Part shown: one piece after another, positions 25,804 to 36,866 of the stretch | How the letters are laid out: every line of letters begins with the position of its first letter | Position numbering within the stretch: the stretch's first letter is position 1 | NCBI GenBank assembly: GCA_000727475.1 | Contig: KL647288.1 | Coordinates: 6,599,414 to 6,663,413 of the forward strand | Reading direction: 5' to 3' | Origin: Sarcocystis neurona | Lineage: Eukaryota; Apicomplexa; Conoidasida; Eucoccidiorida; Sarcocystidae | DNA length: 64,000 nucleotides | Made by a program: the position numbers and the translations under genes | Notes under the pieces: model-generated | What the model was told of the DNA's origin: nothing | What the model saw: the letters and a program-made list of their open reading frames with translations, nothing else | Databases searched by the model: none

Positions 25804-28800
25804 ATGGCAACAAAGAAACGGGCGCTTCCGCGCGTGTGGAACCCTCCTGTACAGTTCCCCACACCTCTTCATCTGTGCTCTGCGGGGAGAGCCAGTGGCC
25901 AGTTCCACAGCGTTGTCACACTTTCGTCGTGCGTGGATAGTCGCCAGAAAGCCGTCCAACAAGACAGCCCGCCTTCTCTTCCCACCACCCCGCAAGACTT
26001 GCAGGGGAACGTCCGCGACGTATCCTCAAGAGGGCCACAGAAGCGGCTGAATAGAACAACAGCAGAACAAGCTGCAGCGGACGCACTAGCAGGACGTCCC
26101 TGGAGACGCGGAAGATGCTTAACGCCGATAGCAATATCAACATTAGCACTCGCGACTACTGCAGTGGCGTCACGGCTGGCGCGAGTGGACGTCCGGCCCC
26201 CACCGGCTCCACCGCCGGAAGCAGAACCGACGAAAACCGTCCAAGCATTAACAGCGGCAATGCGCGCATCCCCAACCGTGGTAGCAGCAAATGCAGAATC
26301 GCAATTAGGGAAATCTAAACTACATGGTAGTCTGTCTCAGTGCGCTGCGTCTCACCGTCACTACTATGAAGAGTTAGGACTCCCTGTACGACTACGCTGC
26401 GCCCCGTCACCTAGTGACCCGCCCGGACAGAACGTCTTGTGGCTGCGTCACGGACACGATGGATTTTCCCACAAGCACAGTTACGCTCGATTCGTCCTTC
26501 CGACGCAAAAAAAGGACACAACAGTCACCAGCACGGACGAATGTGGCTACCTCGTTCAGGGATCTCAACTAGCAGCGCAGTTTCATGACGTGCTGTGGTG
26601 CTTCTGTGCAGTGTCTCCTGTTCCACGCTCACAACAATTTCGCGTCTCCATGAAGGCTGTGTGTTTTATCTTCACTGTTCTCAGCCCTCACCAATCCCTG
26701 AAGTTCTCTGGGCCTGCTGGCCCAGAAAGGGAAAGTTCAGCTTCCCTGGGCATGGAAAAGTTAACTAGGTGCTCTCTTTCCGCTGTCTCGACTTCTTCGG
26801 CCATCGGCTGCATTACTTCCCTGTTGTCAAATGCGGCTGCGGCTTGCCTTCATACAGTCGTTCGCCCTTTCGAGGCTGGTCCTGAGTGGCGGAAATGTGC
26901 AGATACCTGTACGTCCCTCTTCCGAGCGAACGACGCGTGCTTCGACGCAAAAATTGACGCTGACTCACGCCGTGGTCGATCCAGTGTAAAAAAACGGCGG
27001 CGGCTTTTTGCGTCTGCACGAACCAAAGGAAACCAGACTTCTACACAAGCCGAGGAACACGAGCGCTACCACCAGGTAGACCGCAGTGTGCAAGACCAAC
27101 GACGGCACTCCCCGCAAATCAGCTCGTCTGAAAATTTCTTCCTGTGGCCACAGTTGACTGCACTTCAAAGACGATTCAATCCATCAGTAGAGCAGGCACA
27201 GACAACTGGGAGGTATACAGCAGGTTGTCCAGTGAAAGGACATCTTGACCATAGTAGCAGCACGAAAACGCGTGGATCACCTGCAACGGCGCACAGAGGA
27301 GAGCAGACTTACTCCTCTGATGACCTGGTAGAGACCAGTACGTACAACACTAACACTGTCTCGCATTCGCGGAGGCAGGCACGCGAAGAGGTCGTCGACC
27401 GTTACGACGCTGGTGAAAGTAAGTGTCCTGCCAGTAACTGGCGGGAACGGCGACGACAAGTGGCCAGCAAAATATTGCGCCTTTTCGAAGAAGCACAGCA
27501 GCTGCAGACATGCATCAACGACCTCGCAAACAAACAGCAACGCCTCCGTGAACTAAACAGACCAACGGAGGATGGAGCGATACTCGAGGTCGAACTCGAA
27601 GAGATGCGACATTGCCTCGAACGGCTTTATCGGTCAATCGAGGCGAGCGCCAACACTTCGGAACCCCTCGGAGATGACGAGGATGCAGCTGCGTGGAATT
27701 TTTTGTTGTATTCAACAGCTTAGTGCGACGTGTAAACACACACACACACACATAAACACACACACACGTACGGGCTGAGCCGCGCGCACGTGCAAGTGCT
27801 TGCTGATCTGCGAATGTGCTGATGTATGTACGTCTATACTGACTCAAAAGCAAAGACGTGACTTTTGACCTGTGCCGCGCCACGCAGGCATGGCGCCACA
27901 GCGACACACATTCTGCTGTGGAGACGCGAGACAGCGTAAGAAGTTGCAGCTTTGAGTAAACTAGAAATCTGTCTGTGAATGTGTGTTGTGACGCGCTGTC
28001 GCAGGAGCAGGTGGCTGACGAACGCGATGTTCAAGCACTCACGGCGCACTCACAACAGCAGAAACAACAGCACCTCTCAAAGGTGGACAATGATTCTAGT
28101 AACGTAGCAATTCTGGAGATCCGCCCAGGAGCTGGAGGGGACGAAGCCCAATTGTGGGCTACCGATCTTGCCCGTGTAAGCTGTTGCTGCAGACTGAACG
28201 AATTTCTGATGCGCAGCGAGGTAGCCGTTTGCATCGCATGGTGTGATTCTGGGGGGCGTGATTCAATATGACAAGTGGGCATTTCACTGACACGTGGTGC
28301 GCGGTCTGTGTTTGTAGCCTCTAGCGTCTATTCGATGTGTTTTTGGTTCGCCGTCCCTCCGCTATTCCAACCGTGTGCACACAAGCACAAGTGTGCGGAG
28401 GGGCATCGAGTTCCATCCGCAGGGGTATACGTTAGGTTTTTGAAATGCGTGACACCCCTTACATTGTATCAATGATGGTGTTGCACGCGTGCGGGTGACA
28501 CGGAGCCGAGGCTTGCCCTCTTTTATGCACACTCAGTAGGTTCTGAGACGTGTGCGAATGTAAGGACGCAACGCTTCAGATGTCGTTCTCCGTGAGACGT
28601 GCAGATGTATGAAAAGTTCTTCCAGCTGAAAGGATGGCGATTTAGACGGCTGTCGAACCCGCAGCAACTGCCTCTTGTCAAACGACAAGCTCTACGCACG
28701 AGTGAGAATACCGCTAAGCAGGCATGTTCGCAAGGTGCAGCTGCGTGCCTGACGACAAATGGTCCTTCAGCTGCGAAATATACATTTCAAGTGGAGGGTC

Positions 28801-31330
28801 CGGGGGCGTACGTCCAGCTACTGCTGCGAGAAAGTGGCGTCCATCGCGTGCAGCGCGTTCCCCAAACAGAAACTCAGGCAAGACAAAGAACAAGTGCTTC
28901 CATTCATCTCCCACCACGATCGTGCACTGTTGATGTATGCGATCCGTCTCAACCGTAACAATGAGTGCGGCAAAGTAAGGAGCTGATTGCTAAGGGTCAC
29001 GGCGTTTTCTGTGCTGCAGTTGTTTCCACTTTTGTGTTATTAGTGAAACAGCTGGACGAATAGCACTCACTGAGCACTCCTCTTCATAAACAATATTACA
29101 CATCCCACGCTCCGCTTTAAAGCTGGTATATTCGGAAGTGATGTCCCTCGGCCGCCTCTCTAGTTCTCCAGACGGCAACAGGCACCAACTAAGTTGTACA
29201 GTCTACATCCAGAGTCTGTCTCCGCAACCTTTTTTTGTCATTTGGTCCTCAGGGTCGAACGCACACCTCGACGGCCACGGTAGCTGTACTTGGAGAACCA
29301 GTAAGAACACACACTCCCATGTTTATTTACGGACGTTATGTAGTCCTGCTATTAACTCTGCTCTGTCAGCATCATTCGCAAACTGGATCTCTGCTCCCCA
29401 TTGTGCTGTCGTAAGTGAACTGAGTACTATTTCTGCTCCTCTGGTTAAGCACGCTTTGTTTCTTCAGTGCCCCGCTGGCGATTACATTTAGAGACTTATC
29501 TGTTCCCTTCACGTGAGGCGCAGGTGGGCGATCTCGTGCAGATTCAAGAGCAGGATTTGATGGTGCGCACTGCTCGCTCTTCGGGTAAAGGCGGCCAGAA
29601 CGTCAACAAGGTATGTCTGACTAAATGAAGCAGTTTATGCATTACACTACAGGTCATGCGCTGCAGCAGCATGCGCAGCTGTGTCGTCACGGCGAGGACC
29701 GCGTTCGGAGAGTACACGGCGAGAGGGACGCCCCAAACGCTGCGCTCATCAACTGATTCAGAAGTCTCCTTATACAACACACGAGTGTAATTGACAGCGT
29801 GAAATGTGCTTCGTCGCAAGAAGATCACTATCCGCTTGTGTACGAGCGGATACCGCGGTTCTGTGAGACGGCAGTGTCACACGCGCGTTTCGTGAAGAAG
29901 CTTGTAGCGAGCGAAACAGAGAACTTACGGAGCGTTGACTGCAGAAGTGAAGGACAATATTATGTCTTTTCAGAAATTGTGGACGTGTACTTATTTTAGC
30001 CAGGTTTTCACTAGCAATATCTTGATCCAGTGTACGAGCAGAGCAAAGCGCTTCATGAGAAGGGAACCGATGTGGCCCATGAAAGTCGAACCTAAAGATG
30101 GGAACTCTTATTGCGGGAGTTTGTTTTCGCTATTGGAAGCAAATGCGCCTGCACGTTCCGACCTCTCGGGTGCTGTCCCAGTGTCCATAGAAGTGTCTGA
30201 CTGTGTGGAAGCGTGGCAGGTGGAGACGGCTGTAGATCTGTTTCACGTCCCAAGCGGAATACGCGTATTTTGCCAGCAAGAACGGACGCAACTAGCGAAC
30301 AAGCGCGTAAGGTGGTGCACGCCTCAAACACTACAAAAGAACGTGACACGACACGAGGCGAGCGCAGGGCGGGGCGGGGCGAAAATTTCATTATGTCAGC
30401 CGTGGCCGAGGTTCTGTCGTGCAGTCGCGCATTTCCACAAGGAGAAACTCCCATATGAAAACCACAGCCGATGCTCGTAGAGAAGGTGTAGCCGCGGTAA
30501 ACATCAGAGCGTGGGACTGCGGCTCCGAGCAACTGAGCGTCTGGTTTGTTTCCGTGATGCGTCTGCTGGAGATGCGCCCTGCAGGCAGCGATGCGAATCC
30601 TGCTCAAAAAGCTCGAAAATCGAAGCCGACTGGAGGCGTTAGAAGAACTGCGGGAGACCAGGAAATGCCAAGTGAGGCCGTTCGACGTCAATCAAAAGAA
30701 GCTCATTGAGAAACTCTACATGAAGCGACTTCTGTGTGTGCTACAAACCTGGCGCGCAGTCACCACAGTATTCCTAACCACGTATTTCTTCAGTTGTCAA
30801 CGCTAGCCACTCGCCTGGGCCGTCCACGTTGCGAGCCAGTGCCTACTAACATGAACACTTTACTTCTTCATACGGTGTCCATGAACAAGCTTTTCAGGAA
30901 GAGCCTCCAGGTGCTTCTGTGTCAGGTTTCTGCGCTTTGACAAGTGTGCTGGAGTACCGGAGTGTTGTGTCGTCTCACCTGCATAATGTCTGAAGCCCGC
31001 TTATGTGACATCTGCACGGATACCGTATATAGATGCCGGACGCATTTACATAGTAATCCACGCACTGAAATGTTTGGGGAGAGAAGACCTCACTTCACTC
31101 ATTTACAGATGCCCCAGACAGCAGCATGTATCTTCTATGTCCAGGTGTGCTCCGGGAGCCGAAGCGAGCGTGTACGAAGTTACAACTTCCGAGACGGTCG
31201 TGCGACTGATCACAGATTGCTCGGGCACGGGTTTGCCCTTGGAAAAGTTATGGAGGGGCGGCTGCATTATATACATGAACTTCTGAACGAGGTTGAGTTG
31301 CGCAAGACGGTGGAAGAGCTTGCGCAGTGA
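25804..31330 (+). CDS. Peptide chain release factor 1, plastid type (apicoplast or mitochondrial)
   Basis: Class I release factor that frees the finished peptide at UAA/UAG. Exons: first exon from 25804 to about 27.7 kb; second ending at 28175 (start 27959 or 27985); then 28605-28877, 29253-29300, 29524-29610, 30220-30306, 30585-30671 and 31145-31330. Introns from exon 2 on are all phase 0. Landmarks: helical start [11 protein letters not shown] (exon 1), [58 protein letters not shown] (catalytic GGQ loop), [18 protein letters not shown] and [18 protein letters not shown], ending LAQ-stop. GGQN followed by VETA-DLFH resembles plant chloroplast RF1 more than bacterial RF1, so the apicoplast is the likely site. 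Oddities: P-Q-T in the stop-reading motif, a GC donor after exon 3, and a 540-residue N-terminal extension with a signal-peptide-like internal start ([11 protein letters not shown], 26650). The exon 1/2 junction is unresolved. Confidence 0.87.
27736..27768. repeat. CA microsatellite just after the first RF1 exon
   Basis: Two CA runs separated by taaa. They lie just past the TAG (27721-27723) that closes the long first reading frame, so they probably belong to the first intron of the RF1 gene. Confidence 0.85.
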
Positions 31331-34300
31331 CTTAGTATGACCAATTCTCCTACGGGATCCGTGGGTCGGTGAGTGCCCAGAGGACACAGTCTGACAGTGA
31401 GTACATCCACATCTCCTGTCAGCACGGTGTGTGGAAGACGTGGTGCTTGTGGACGTCCCTCACCGTTGTGTTTTGTTGAGACACACGTGTAGGATGCCCT
31501 GCGGGGTTTTCGCAGGGTGTGACGCCTATAGAGGGCGTGGGCCCGCATGTGGCCGCACGTATACAATAAGCAGGTTAGTGCCCTGAAGGCGGGTCGTGTA
31601 CACGGTGCAGAAGGGAAGAAATCAGCGTGCGGTGCCGTCAACATCATAGGTGCATGTTCGGCTGCGTAAACGGTACATGAAACACTTTTTATCTGTATGG
31701 GGAAACGGCCGATGCCAGTCACGCGAGGAAGCGCACCGCTAGCTTTTGTCTTTCCAGTTGATTGGGCGTGAACAAACGTTGATGCGTTGTGGGGTGCACC
31801 AGCAACTACGACTTCGCACGTGAGCTTCAATTAGTGTGACCACAGGTACAATAGGGTTGATCGGTGTAGCACGTCGCAATATTCTTTTGGCCCTTGACAA
31901 CTCAAAGCGCAATTTGATTTACTACGCACACAATCATTCGTGTGCGTAATCCTGTTCACGTCGACGGTAACTAAGGAACTCGCAGCGTACACACCTTCAT
32001 CCGCTCTTGCCTCGAATCTGAACGCCGCAGCGTTCAGATGTCTGCAGGCCAGTGCAGTGTATCCACGTGTGCTCGTGGTAGCCGCTACTCTCCACTGTCT
32101 AACGATGTACGGCTGTAGTGGTACGTCATCTTACCTGCCGTACAAACGGCAAGGACTGTTCCTGCATAGCGTCTAGCCGCCGTCCTAAAAGAACGGTCGC
32201 ACAGTGCGTCAAAACGCGGCGACAAGTGTCGGGTGTCATTCTTTAAAAGTATGACGGGGATGGGGGAAAAGAAGAAGTTCATGCATGTTGACTGACTAGC
32301 TTCGCGTACTTTCAAAAATGCTTCACACACAGTACACTTTGTCTCTCCTACATTCTGGACGACGTTGGTCCTTGAGATTAAGCTGTGCTGGTTGCCTTCT
32401 GCGAACAAACACCAACTGCCCCTACTCGGCTGTACCCTCGCAGGAATCTACCTTGCTTAGGATGATTCGCCGCAAGAACACGAAATCGCATCTCGCTTTC
32501 CGGGCACCTACGCTCCTGCCTCTATAAAAGCACACCAAATTTTCGCACCAGTTAGTTTTTCTTGCTTTAATTAGCCGGTCCCTTCTGTTTTCACAGGCTA
32601 ATATATAGGCGAGACGTTCGAGCCCTTGTTTTGCCTTCTACATGCCATTGTCACTTGCAGGGTTTCACCCTAGGTCAGCGCAGTGGCTTGCCGAGATATT
32701 TACAGTCCTGGGAGCAATCTACGTCAAACACGTCAACGTAACACCTTTCAAGAGGTACAAATGACTGGATACACTCTTGCGCCCGACACCCAGAAATGCA
32801 CTGCAGCTGAGGACTCGCCCAACATTTCTTGGTACAGTCGCGGGAGTCGTACAAAACGTGTCGTCCATCCGAACAGACAGCGTGCAGGTATGCAGTTCAC
32901 CCCCTGTACTTCCTGTACTTTAAGCAAGCATTCATCTATTGGACGACGCCAGTGTAACACCGGTCTCCGGTCCGCAACTGGGCGGCTCAGAACTATAAAA
33001 CTTTACTGCATCCGGCCACTATTCCACATATTTACTACGTTCGTCGTAGCGAAAGAGTCCTCGCAGCGCACAGTGGCATACTATTATTCTTTGAGAGACA
33101 GATGAAGTGTCCAGAGCGTCCGCTGCGTCATGGTCTACAACTCAGGTATTCCGGCTCTCGAAGGGCCGCATAAGGCGTCTTAGAACGGGGCTCTGCGTAG
33201 AAGAGGGGAGTTGAGATGCCGCGGTCTCACTGCGGAGAGTATTCCGCCTTTTTAATGGCAGGAATTCTCAGCGTCGGTAAGACAGCGGCTGAACCCGCCA
33301 CGATAGCTGTTCATCGACGACAGAGAATTGGTTGGCACTGTCGAAAAAAAGTAGTCATCGTCGATGTGCCCTTTGTGAAACATTTAAACACATCGCGCAG
33401 CAAACTGTGCCTGGAAGCGAGCATGGTGCCATCTACGAGCATTGGAGGTGTGCAGTCTTGAGCGGGGTCTGTCCAGCCCTCGATGCAGGCCTCGTGGACG
33501 CCTCGCCACGGGAAGACAAACGCACCCGCAAGCCCCACTCCATTGTCACCAGCATGCGCACGGAGTGTGCCACCACTCGCAGGTGGCCGCGTCGTCCGAC
33601 CAGACTCGGAGGGAGCGCACGAGTTCCCCTGTCGCTGAGTTTGTGTAAAGTACAAAAAGCTAACCGTCGTTCTTCAGAGGAATGTTACATCACAGAATAG
33701 GCTGGCAAATAGGTGACAAGAGGGTTGCGAAACGGTGGAGGCAAGTTCCCCACACCTGGGTCAGCTCGACGGGCGCTCTGTCTCCGAAAAAGATCAAACA
33801 TATGTAGACAAATTATGCAACGTATTTACCAAAAAGACAGATTTCAGTGGCAATACCTACGAGGGCTAGCTTCTTTTCAGCCGACGCATGGGCGCAACAG
33901 CTGTCGTCCTGCGGTGCGCTCGTGCTCGTTATTCGGGTGACTTGGGCGAACGGCTTCGCTACAGTGTCAGCGTCCCCACGGCGAGCTTGTTTTCAACGGA
34001 CCTGACACTGTAGCATTGAATGTATGTGGGAAGGAGAAATGTCCGCCGTCTCTCACTGTCAGCGCCGCCCTTGCTTCCACCGTGACGTACCCTCAGGCAA
34101 GAAATGTCCTGCACTACGGGACCGCTTGCATCAGGTAATGTAGAGCTACCGGTGAGAAACTTGAGGGGAAGAGGGGGGAGAAAGGAAGACAAAGGAATGT
34201 TTTGTCCCCATCGGACGGAGTGGGAGTTATTTCTCGGCCCTGGCCCAGCGGGGAAGTCCCGAATAACTGCACGTAACGCATTTGATTGAGAGGTTGCACG

Positions 34301-34664
34301 GAAACGGGCGGCAAGTACAAAAGTTACCGGCGACAGCTATATCGCACGCACGCGCTGCTTGTCGCCGCCAGTACCTTCTGAGAATTGAACGTAGAAGTGA
34401 ATGAGTGACTTTTCAGAGTCGACTGCTTGTCCCACTTCAGTACTCTGCAGTTTTACGGTCGGATTCTTTTCCCATTTCAATACCCAGCAGCTGTGGAGTG
34501 CGCTTTTATCTCTGCACTCCTTTGCTTTTTACGCTGGTTTCCCGTCCGGACGGACAAGTGTCGAAAGACATACCCGCTCTAGCAGTGACGAGTAATTTCT
34601 CAGATTTCGACGGTCCGTGGAATATCTGCGAAACCGCAGTTGTCTGTAACGCAGAGATACGAAA
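31331..34664. other. Intergenic region between RF1 and the MFS transporter
   Basis: Holds the 3' flank of RF1 and the promoter/5' UTR of the MFS gene. Open frames on both strands (for example 31267-31830 minus, antisense to the last RF1 exon, and 33311-33700 on both strands) overlap one another and show no family signature. A plus-strand acceptor near 32025 with a possible donor near 32120 brackets a short open frame, but I could not extend it. Confidence 0.4.
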
Positions 34665-36866
34665 ATGCCATTACAGAAACATCCGACGTTTGTGGCTTCC
34701 ACCGACACAGGCGGCGGAGTTGATAAAAACGACAGACAGAAGCCACGATACGCTACAACTTTCACCACCAGTTGTTCCCATACAGGCCACCCTGCAGATG
34801 GCACTGTTGTAGCAGACTGGTGGAAATGTACAACGAATGATTTTCCAGATGTGCCGGAGGAGATCCCTGGTTGCTCGCATGTTGCGACAGTGCCGTATGT
34901 CTCATGCGTGCCTTTCAAAGAAAAAGACGGAATGCCACGCCCGGGAAACTCATCATCTCCTTCAGGGGGGACACCGTTGCCAGCGACAATGTCTCCCGGA
35001 CGACGGGAGGTGGCGTCCTACGATGCACGGTCACATGGTAACAGACAAGAATACAATGCCACCTTCGAAAGGACGGCGTCACTTGAAGATTCAGCGTGTA
35101 CAGACGTTAAAAGTGGTGGAGGCCTCGAAATGACAACTTGCACGACCGCTACAGAAGATAGCACCTATTTTGGTGTTTCATCGTGTCGCGGAGATGAGGA
35201 GCGATGGTGTAACGCGAAAATAGCTGGAATAGGAAGAGACAACGGGCAGACTTCTGGAAGAACCAGCGCATTGAGGGGGGGGAGCGGAGGTGTGCACCAG
35301 GAGCACCCGAGCACAACTTCGTGCCTGCAAAGGGGCGATCTGCAAAATACATCCGGATGTGGTATCAGTGAGGATGTGCCAGGGGGACTGAGCACGCTCG
35401 ACACCAATGCCCCGGGAGCAGTTTCTGGCGAAGCGTGTTCATTCATAATGACGTCTGAGGCCGGCGAGGTAAACCGTTCTCAGAGTGACGCAAGAACGTA
35501 CGCGCACGAGGTGACTGAAGCCGCGGCGCCAGCAACGGCGCAAAGTCTGTTTGTACCGTGTGTGGCGGTATTCTCTAGCAACTACAATTTCACGGTGACT
35601 TCGATCGCTCTTTTCCTAATGAACCAGGATCCGAAATATAAGACGGCCAGCGAACAAGTGGTGGGGAACAGTACTGTAAAAATGCTTTCATATGCCGGCG
35701 CGATATTCGGCATGTGCACGATGGGTTATTTGGGAGACTGGATAGGTCGTCGCCGAGCTATGGTGTTCACGTTGTCGCTCGTCTGCATTGGTGCACTTCT
35801 GTCCTCTCTGTGCTCATGGGGGGACGGGGTGGCAGTCTTAACCGTTATGGGCATTTGTCGTTTCGTGCTTGGAGTGGGTTCAGGTGGTGTGTACCCGCTT
35901 TCGGCAGTCAGCGCAGCTGAAGGCGCAGCAAGCGAGCAGGCGGATGAGAGGAGTATGCGTGTTTCATGGGCGTACAGTATGAATGTACCTGGAATCATGT
36001 TCCCTTATATCCTTGCCCTGCTCCTTTGGTGGAGTACGCGTAATGTGGATGTGTGCTTCCGTGTGTTGCTCGGATTTGGGGCTCTCCCCGTTTTGATGAT
36101 CTTGCTACCGGCTTGGCGAGCGAAAGCTACGCGCGACTGTAGCTCAAAAGGTTTTATGAAACACTTGGCCTCAGTCTTTGTCACACGCCATTACTGGAGA
36201 CAGCTTTTAGGCACAGGTATTTGCTGGCTGCTGTACGACGTCACGGCTTATGGAATTTTACTCGTACAGCCCGAGATTACGCAAGTGATTTGGGGAGGTC
36301 GGAGCTCTGTACTGGACGTCATATGGCAAAATATTATTCTGAATGCCGTTGGCATACCTGGATGCTATATGGGAATTCTTGTATTGAAGAGAATGGGAGT
36401 AAAGTGGTTGCAATTCTGGGGCTTTCTGGGCCTAGCAGGTTCCGCGTTCCTTTTGGCTGCCACGTCCGTAGCACTGAAGGATGTGGCGTGGGCCCAGATT
36501 GTGCTACTGTGCGTTGTGAACTATTTCATCAACTGGGGAGCGTCCATTACAACGTTCATCCTGCCTTCACTTGTATTTCCGCCTGAAGTACGCAGCACGT
36601 ACTCAGGAATAAGCGCGGCGTTAGGGAAAATTGGCGCTGTGGCTGGGATCTACACAATGAAAGCGATACTGAGCTCTGGTGGACTCGTGCCGATGATGAT
36701 CTGCGCTGGAGTTCCTTCCCTCCTCGCAGCAATGCTCACGTGGTGGTACGTTGACCCTGTTCCGAACACACTCAAAAGCTCATTCCTCCAGTGTTTTGGG
36801 AGTCTGGCCGGTGTGTGTCCTTTCGTCGATTGTAGGAAAAGAGCAGCTCGTCGCTTTTCTTCGTGA
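34665..36866 (+). CDS. Major facilitator transporter, phosphate:H+ symporter (PHS)-like, 733 residues
   Basis: Single open frame; an in-frame TAA at 34647 makes the ATG at 34665 the natural start. Residues 1 to about 285 are hydrophilic, Ser/Thr/Gly-rich and probably cytosolic. The rest has the MFS fold with about twelve hydrophobic segments: GYLGDWIGRRRAM (loop 2-3 motif), LGVGSGGVYPLSA (TM4), TGICWLLYDVTAYG (TM7) and FPPEVRSTYSGISAALGK (loop 10-11), in the order and spacing of PHS transporters. It should move inorganic phosphate or a similar anion across the plasma or an internal membrane. The W-x3-D-x3-Y pattern of TM7 is kept, but the Asp of the usual GGDYPLS is Val, and the TM1 segment (VFSSNYNF) lacks the acidic residues usual in PHS members. 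It has no introns, unlike its neighbours. Confidence 0.85.
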   Translation: MPLQKHPTFVASTDTGGGVDKNDRQKPRYATTFTTSCSHTGHPADGTVVADWWKCTTNDFPDVPEEIPGCSHVATVPYVSCVPFKEKDGMPRPGNSSSPSGGTPLPATMSPGRREVASYDARSHGNRQEYNATFERTASLEDSACTDVKSGGGLEMTTCTTATEDSTYFGVSSCRGDEERWCNAKIAGIGRDNGQTSGRTSALRGGSGGVHQEHPSTTSCLQRGDLQNTSGCGISEDVPGGLSTLDTNAPGAVSGEACSFIMTSEAGEVNRSQSDARTYAHEVTEAAAPATAQSLFVPCVAVFSSNYNFTVTSIALFLMNQDPKYKTASEQVVGNSTVKMLSYAGAIFGMCTMGYLGDWIGRRRAMVFTLSLVCIGALLSSLCSWGDGVAVLTVMGICRFVLGVGSGGVYPLSAVSAAEGAASEQADERSMRVSWAYSMNVPGIMFPYILALLLWWSTRNVDVCFRVLLGFGALPVLMILLPAWRAKATRDCSSKGFMKHLASVFVTRHYWRQLLGTGICWLLYDVTAYGILLVQPEITQVIWGGRSSVLDVIWQNIILNAVGIPGCYMGILVLKRMGVKWLQFWGFLGLAGSAFLLAATSVALKDVAWAQIVLLCVVNYFINWGASITTFILPSLVFPPEVRSTYSGISAALGKIGAVAGIYTMKAILSSGGLVPMMICAGVPSLLAAMLTWWYVDPVPNTLKSSFLQCFGSLAGVCPFVDCRKRAARRFSS

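Noticed and set aside
31267..31830. 187-codon minus-strand frame
   Set aside because: It overlaps the last RF1 exon antisense and has no family or splice evidence.
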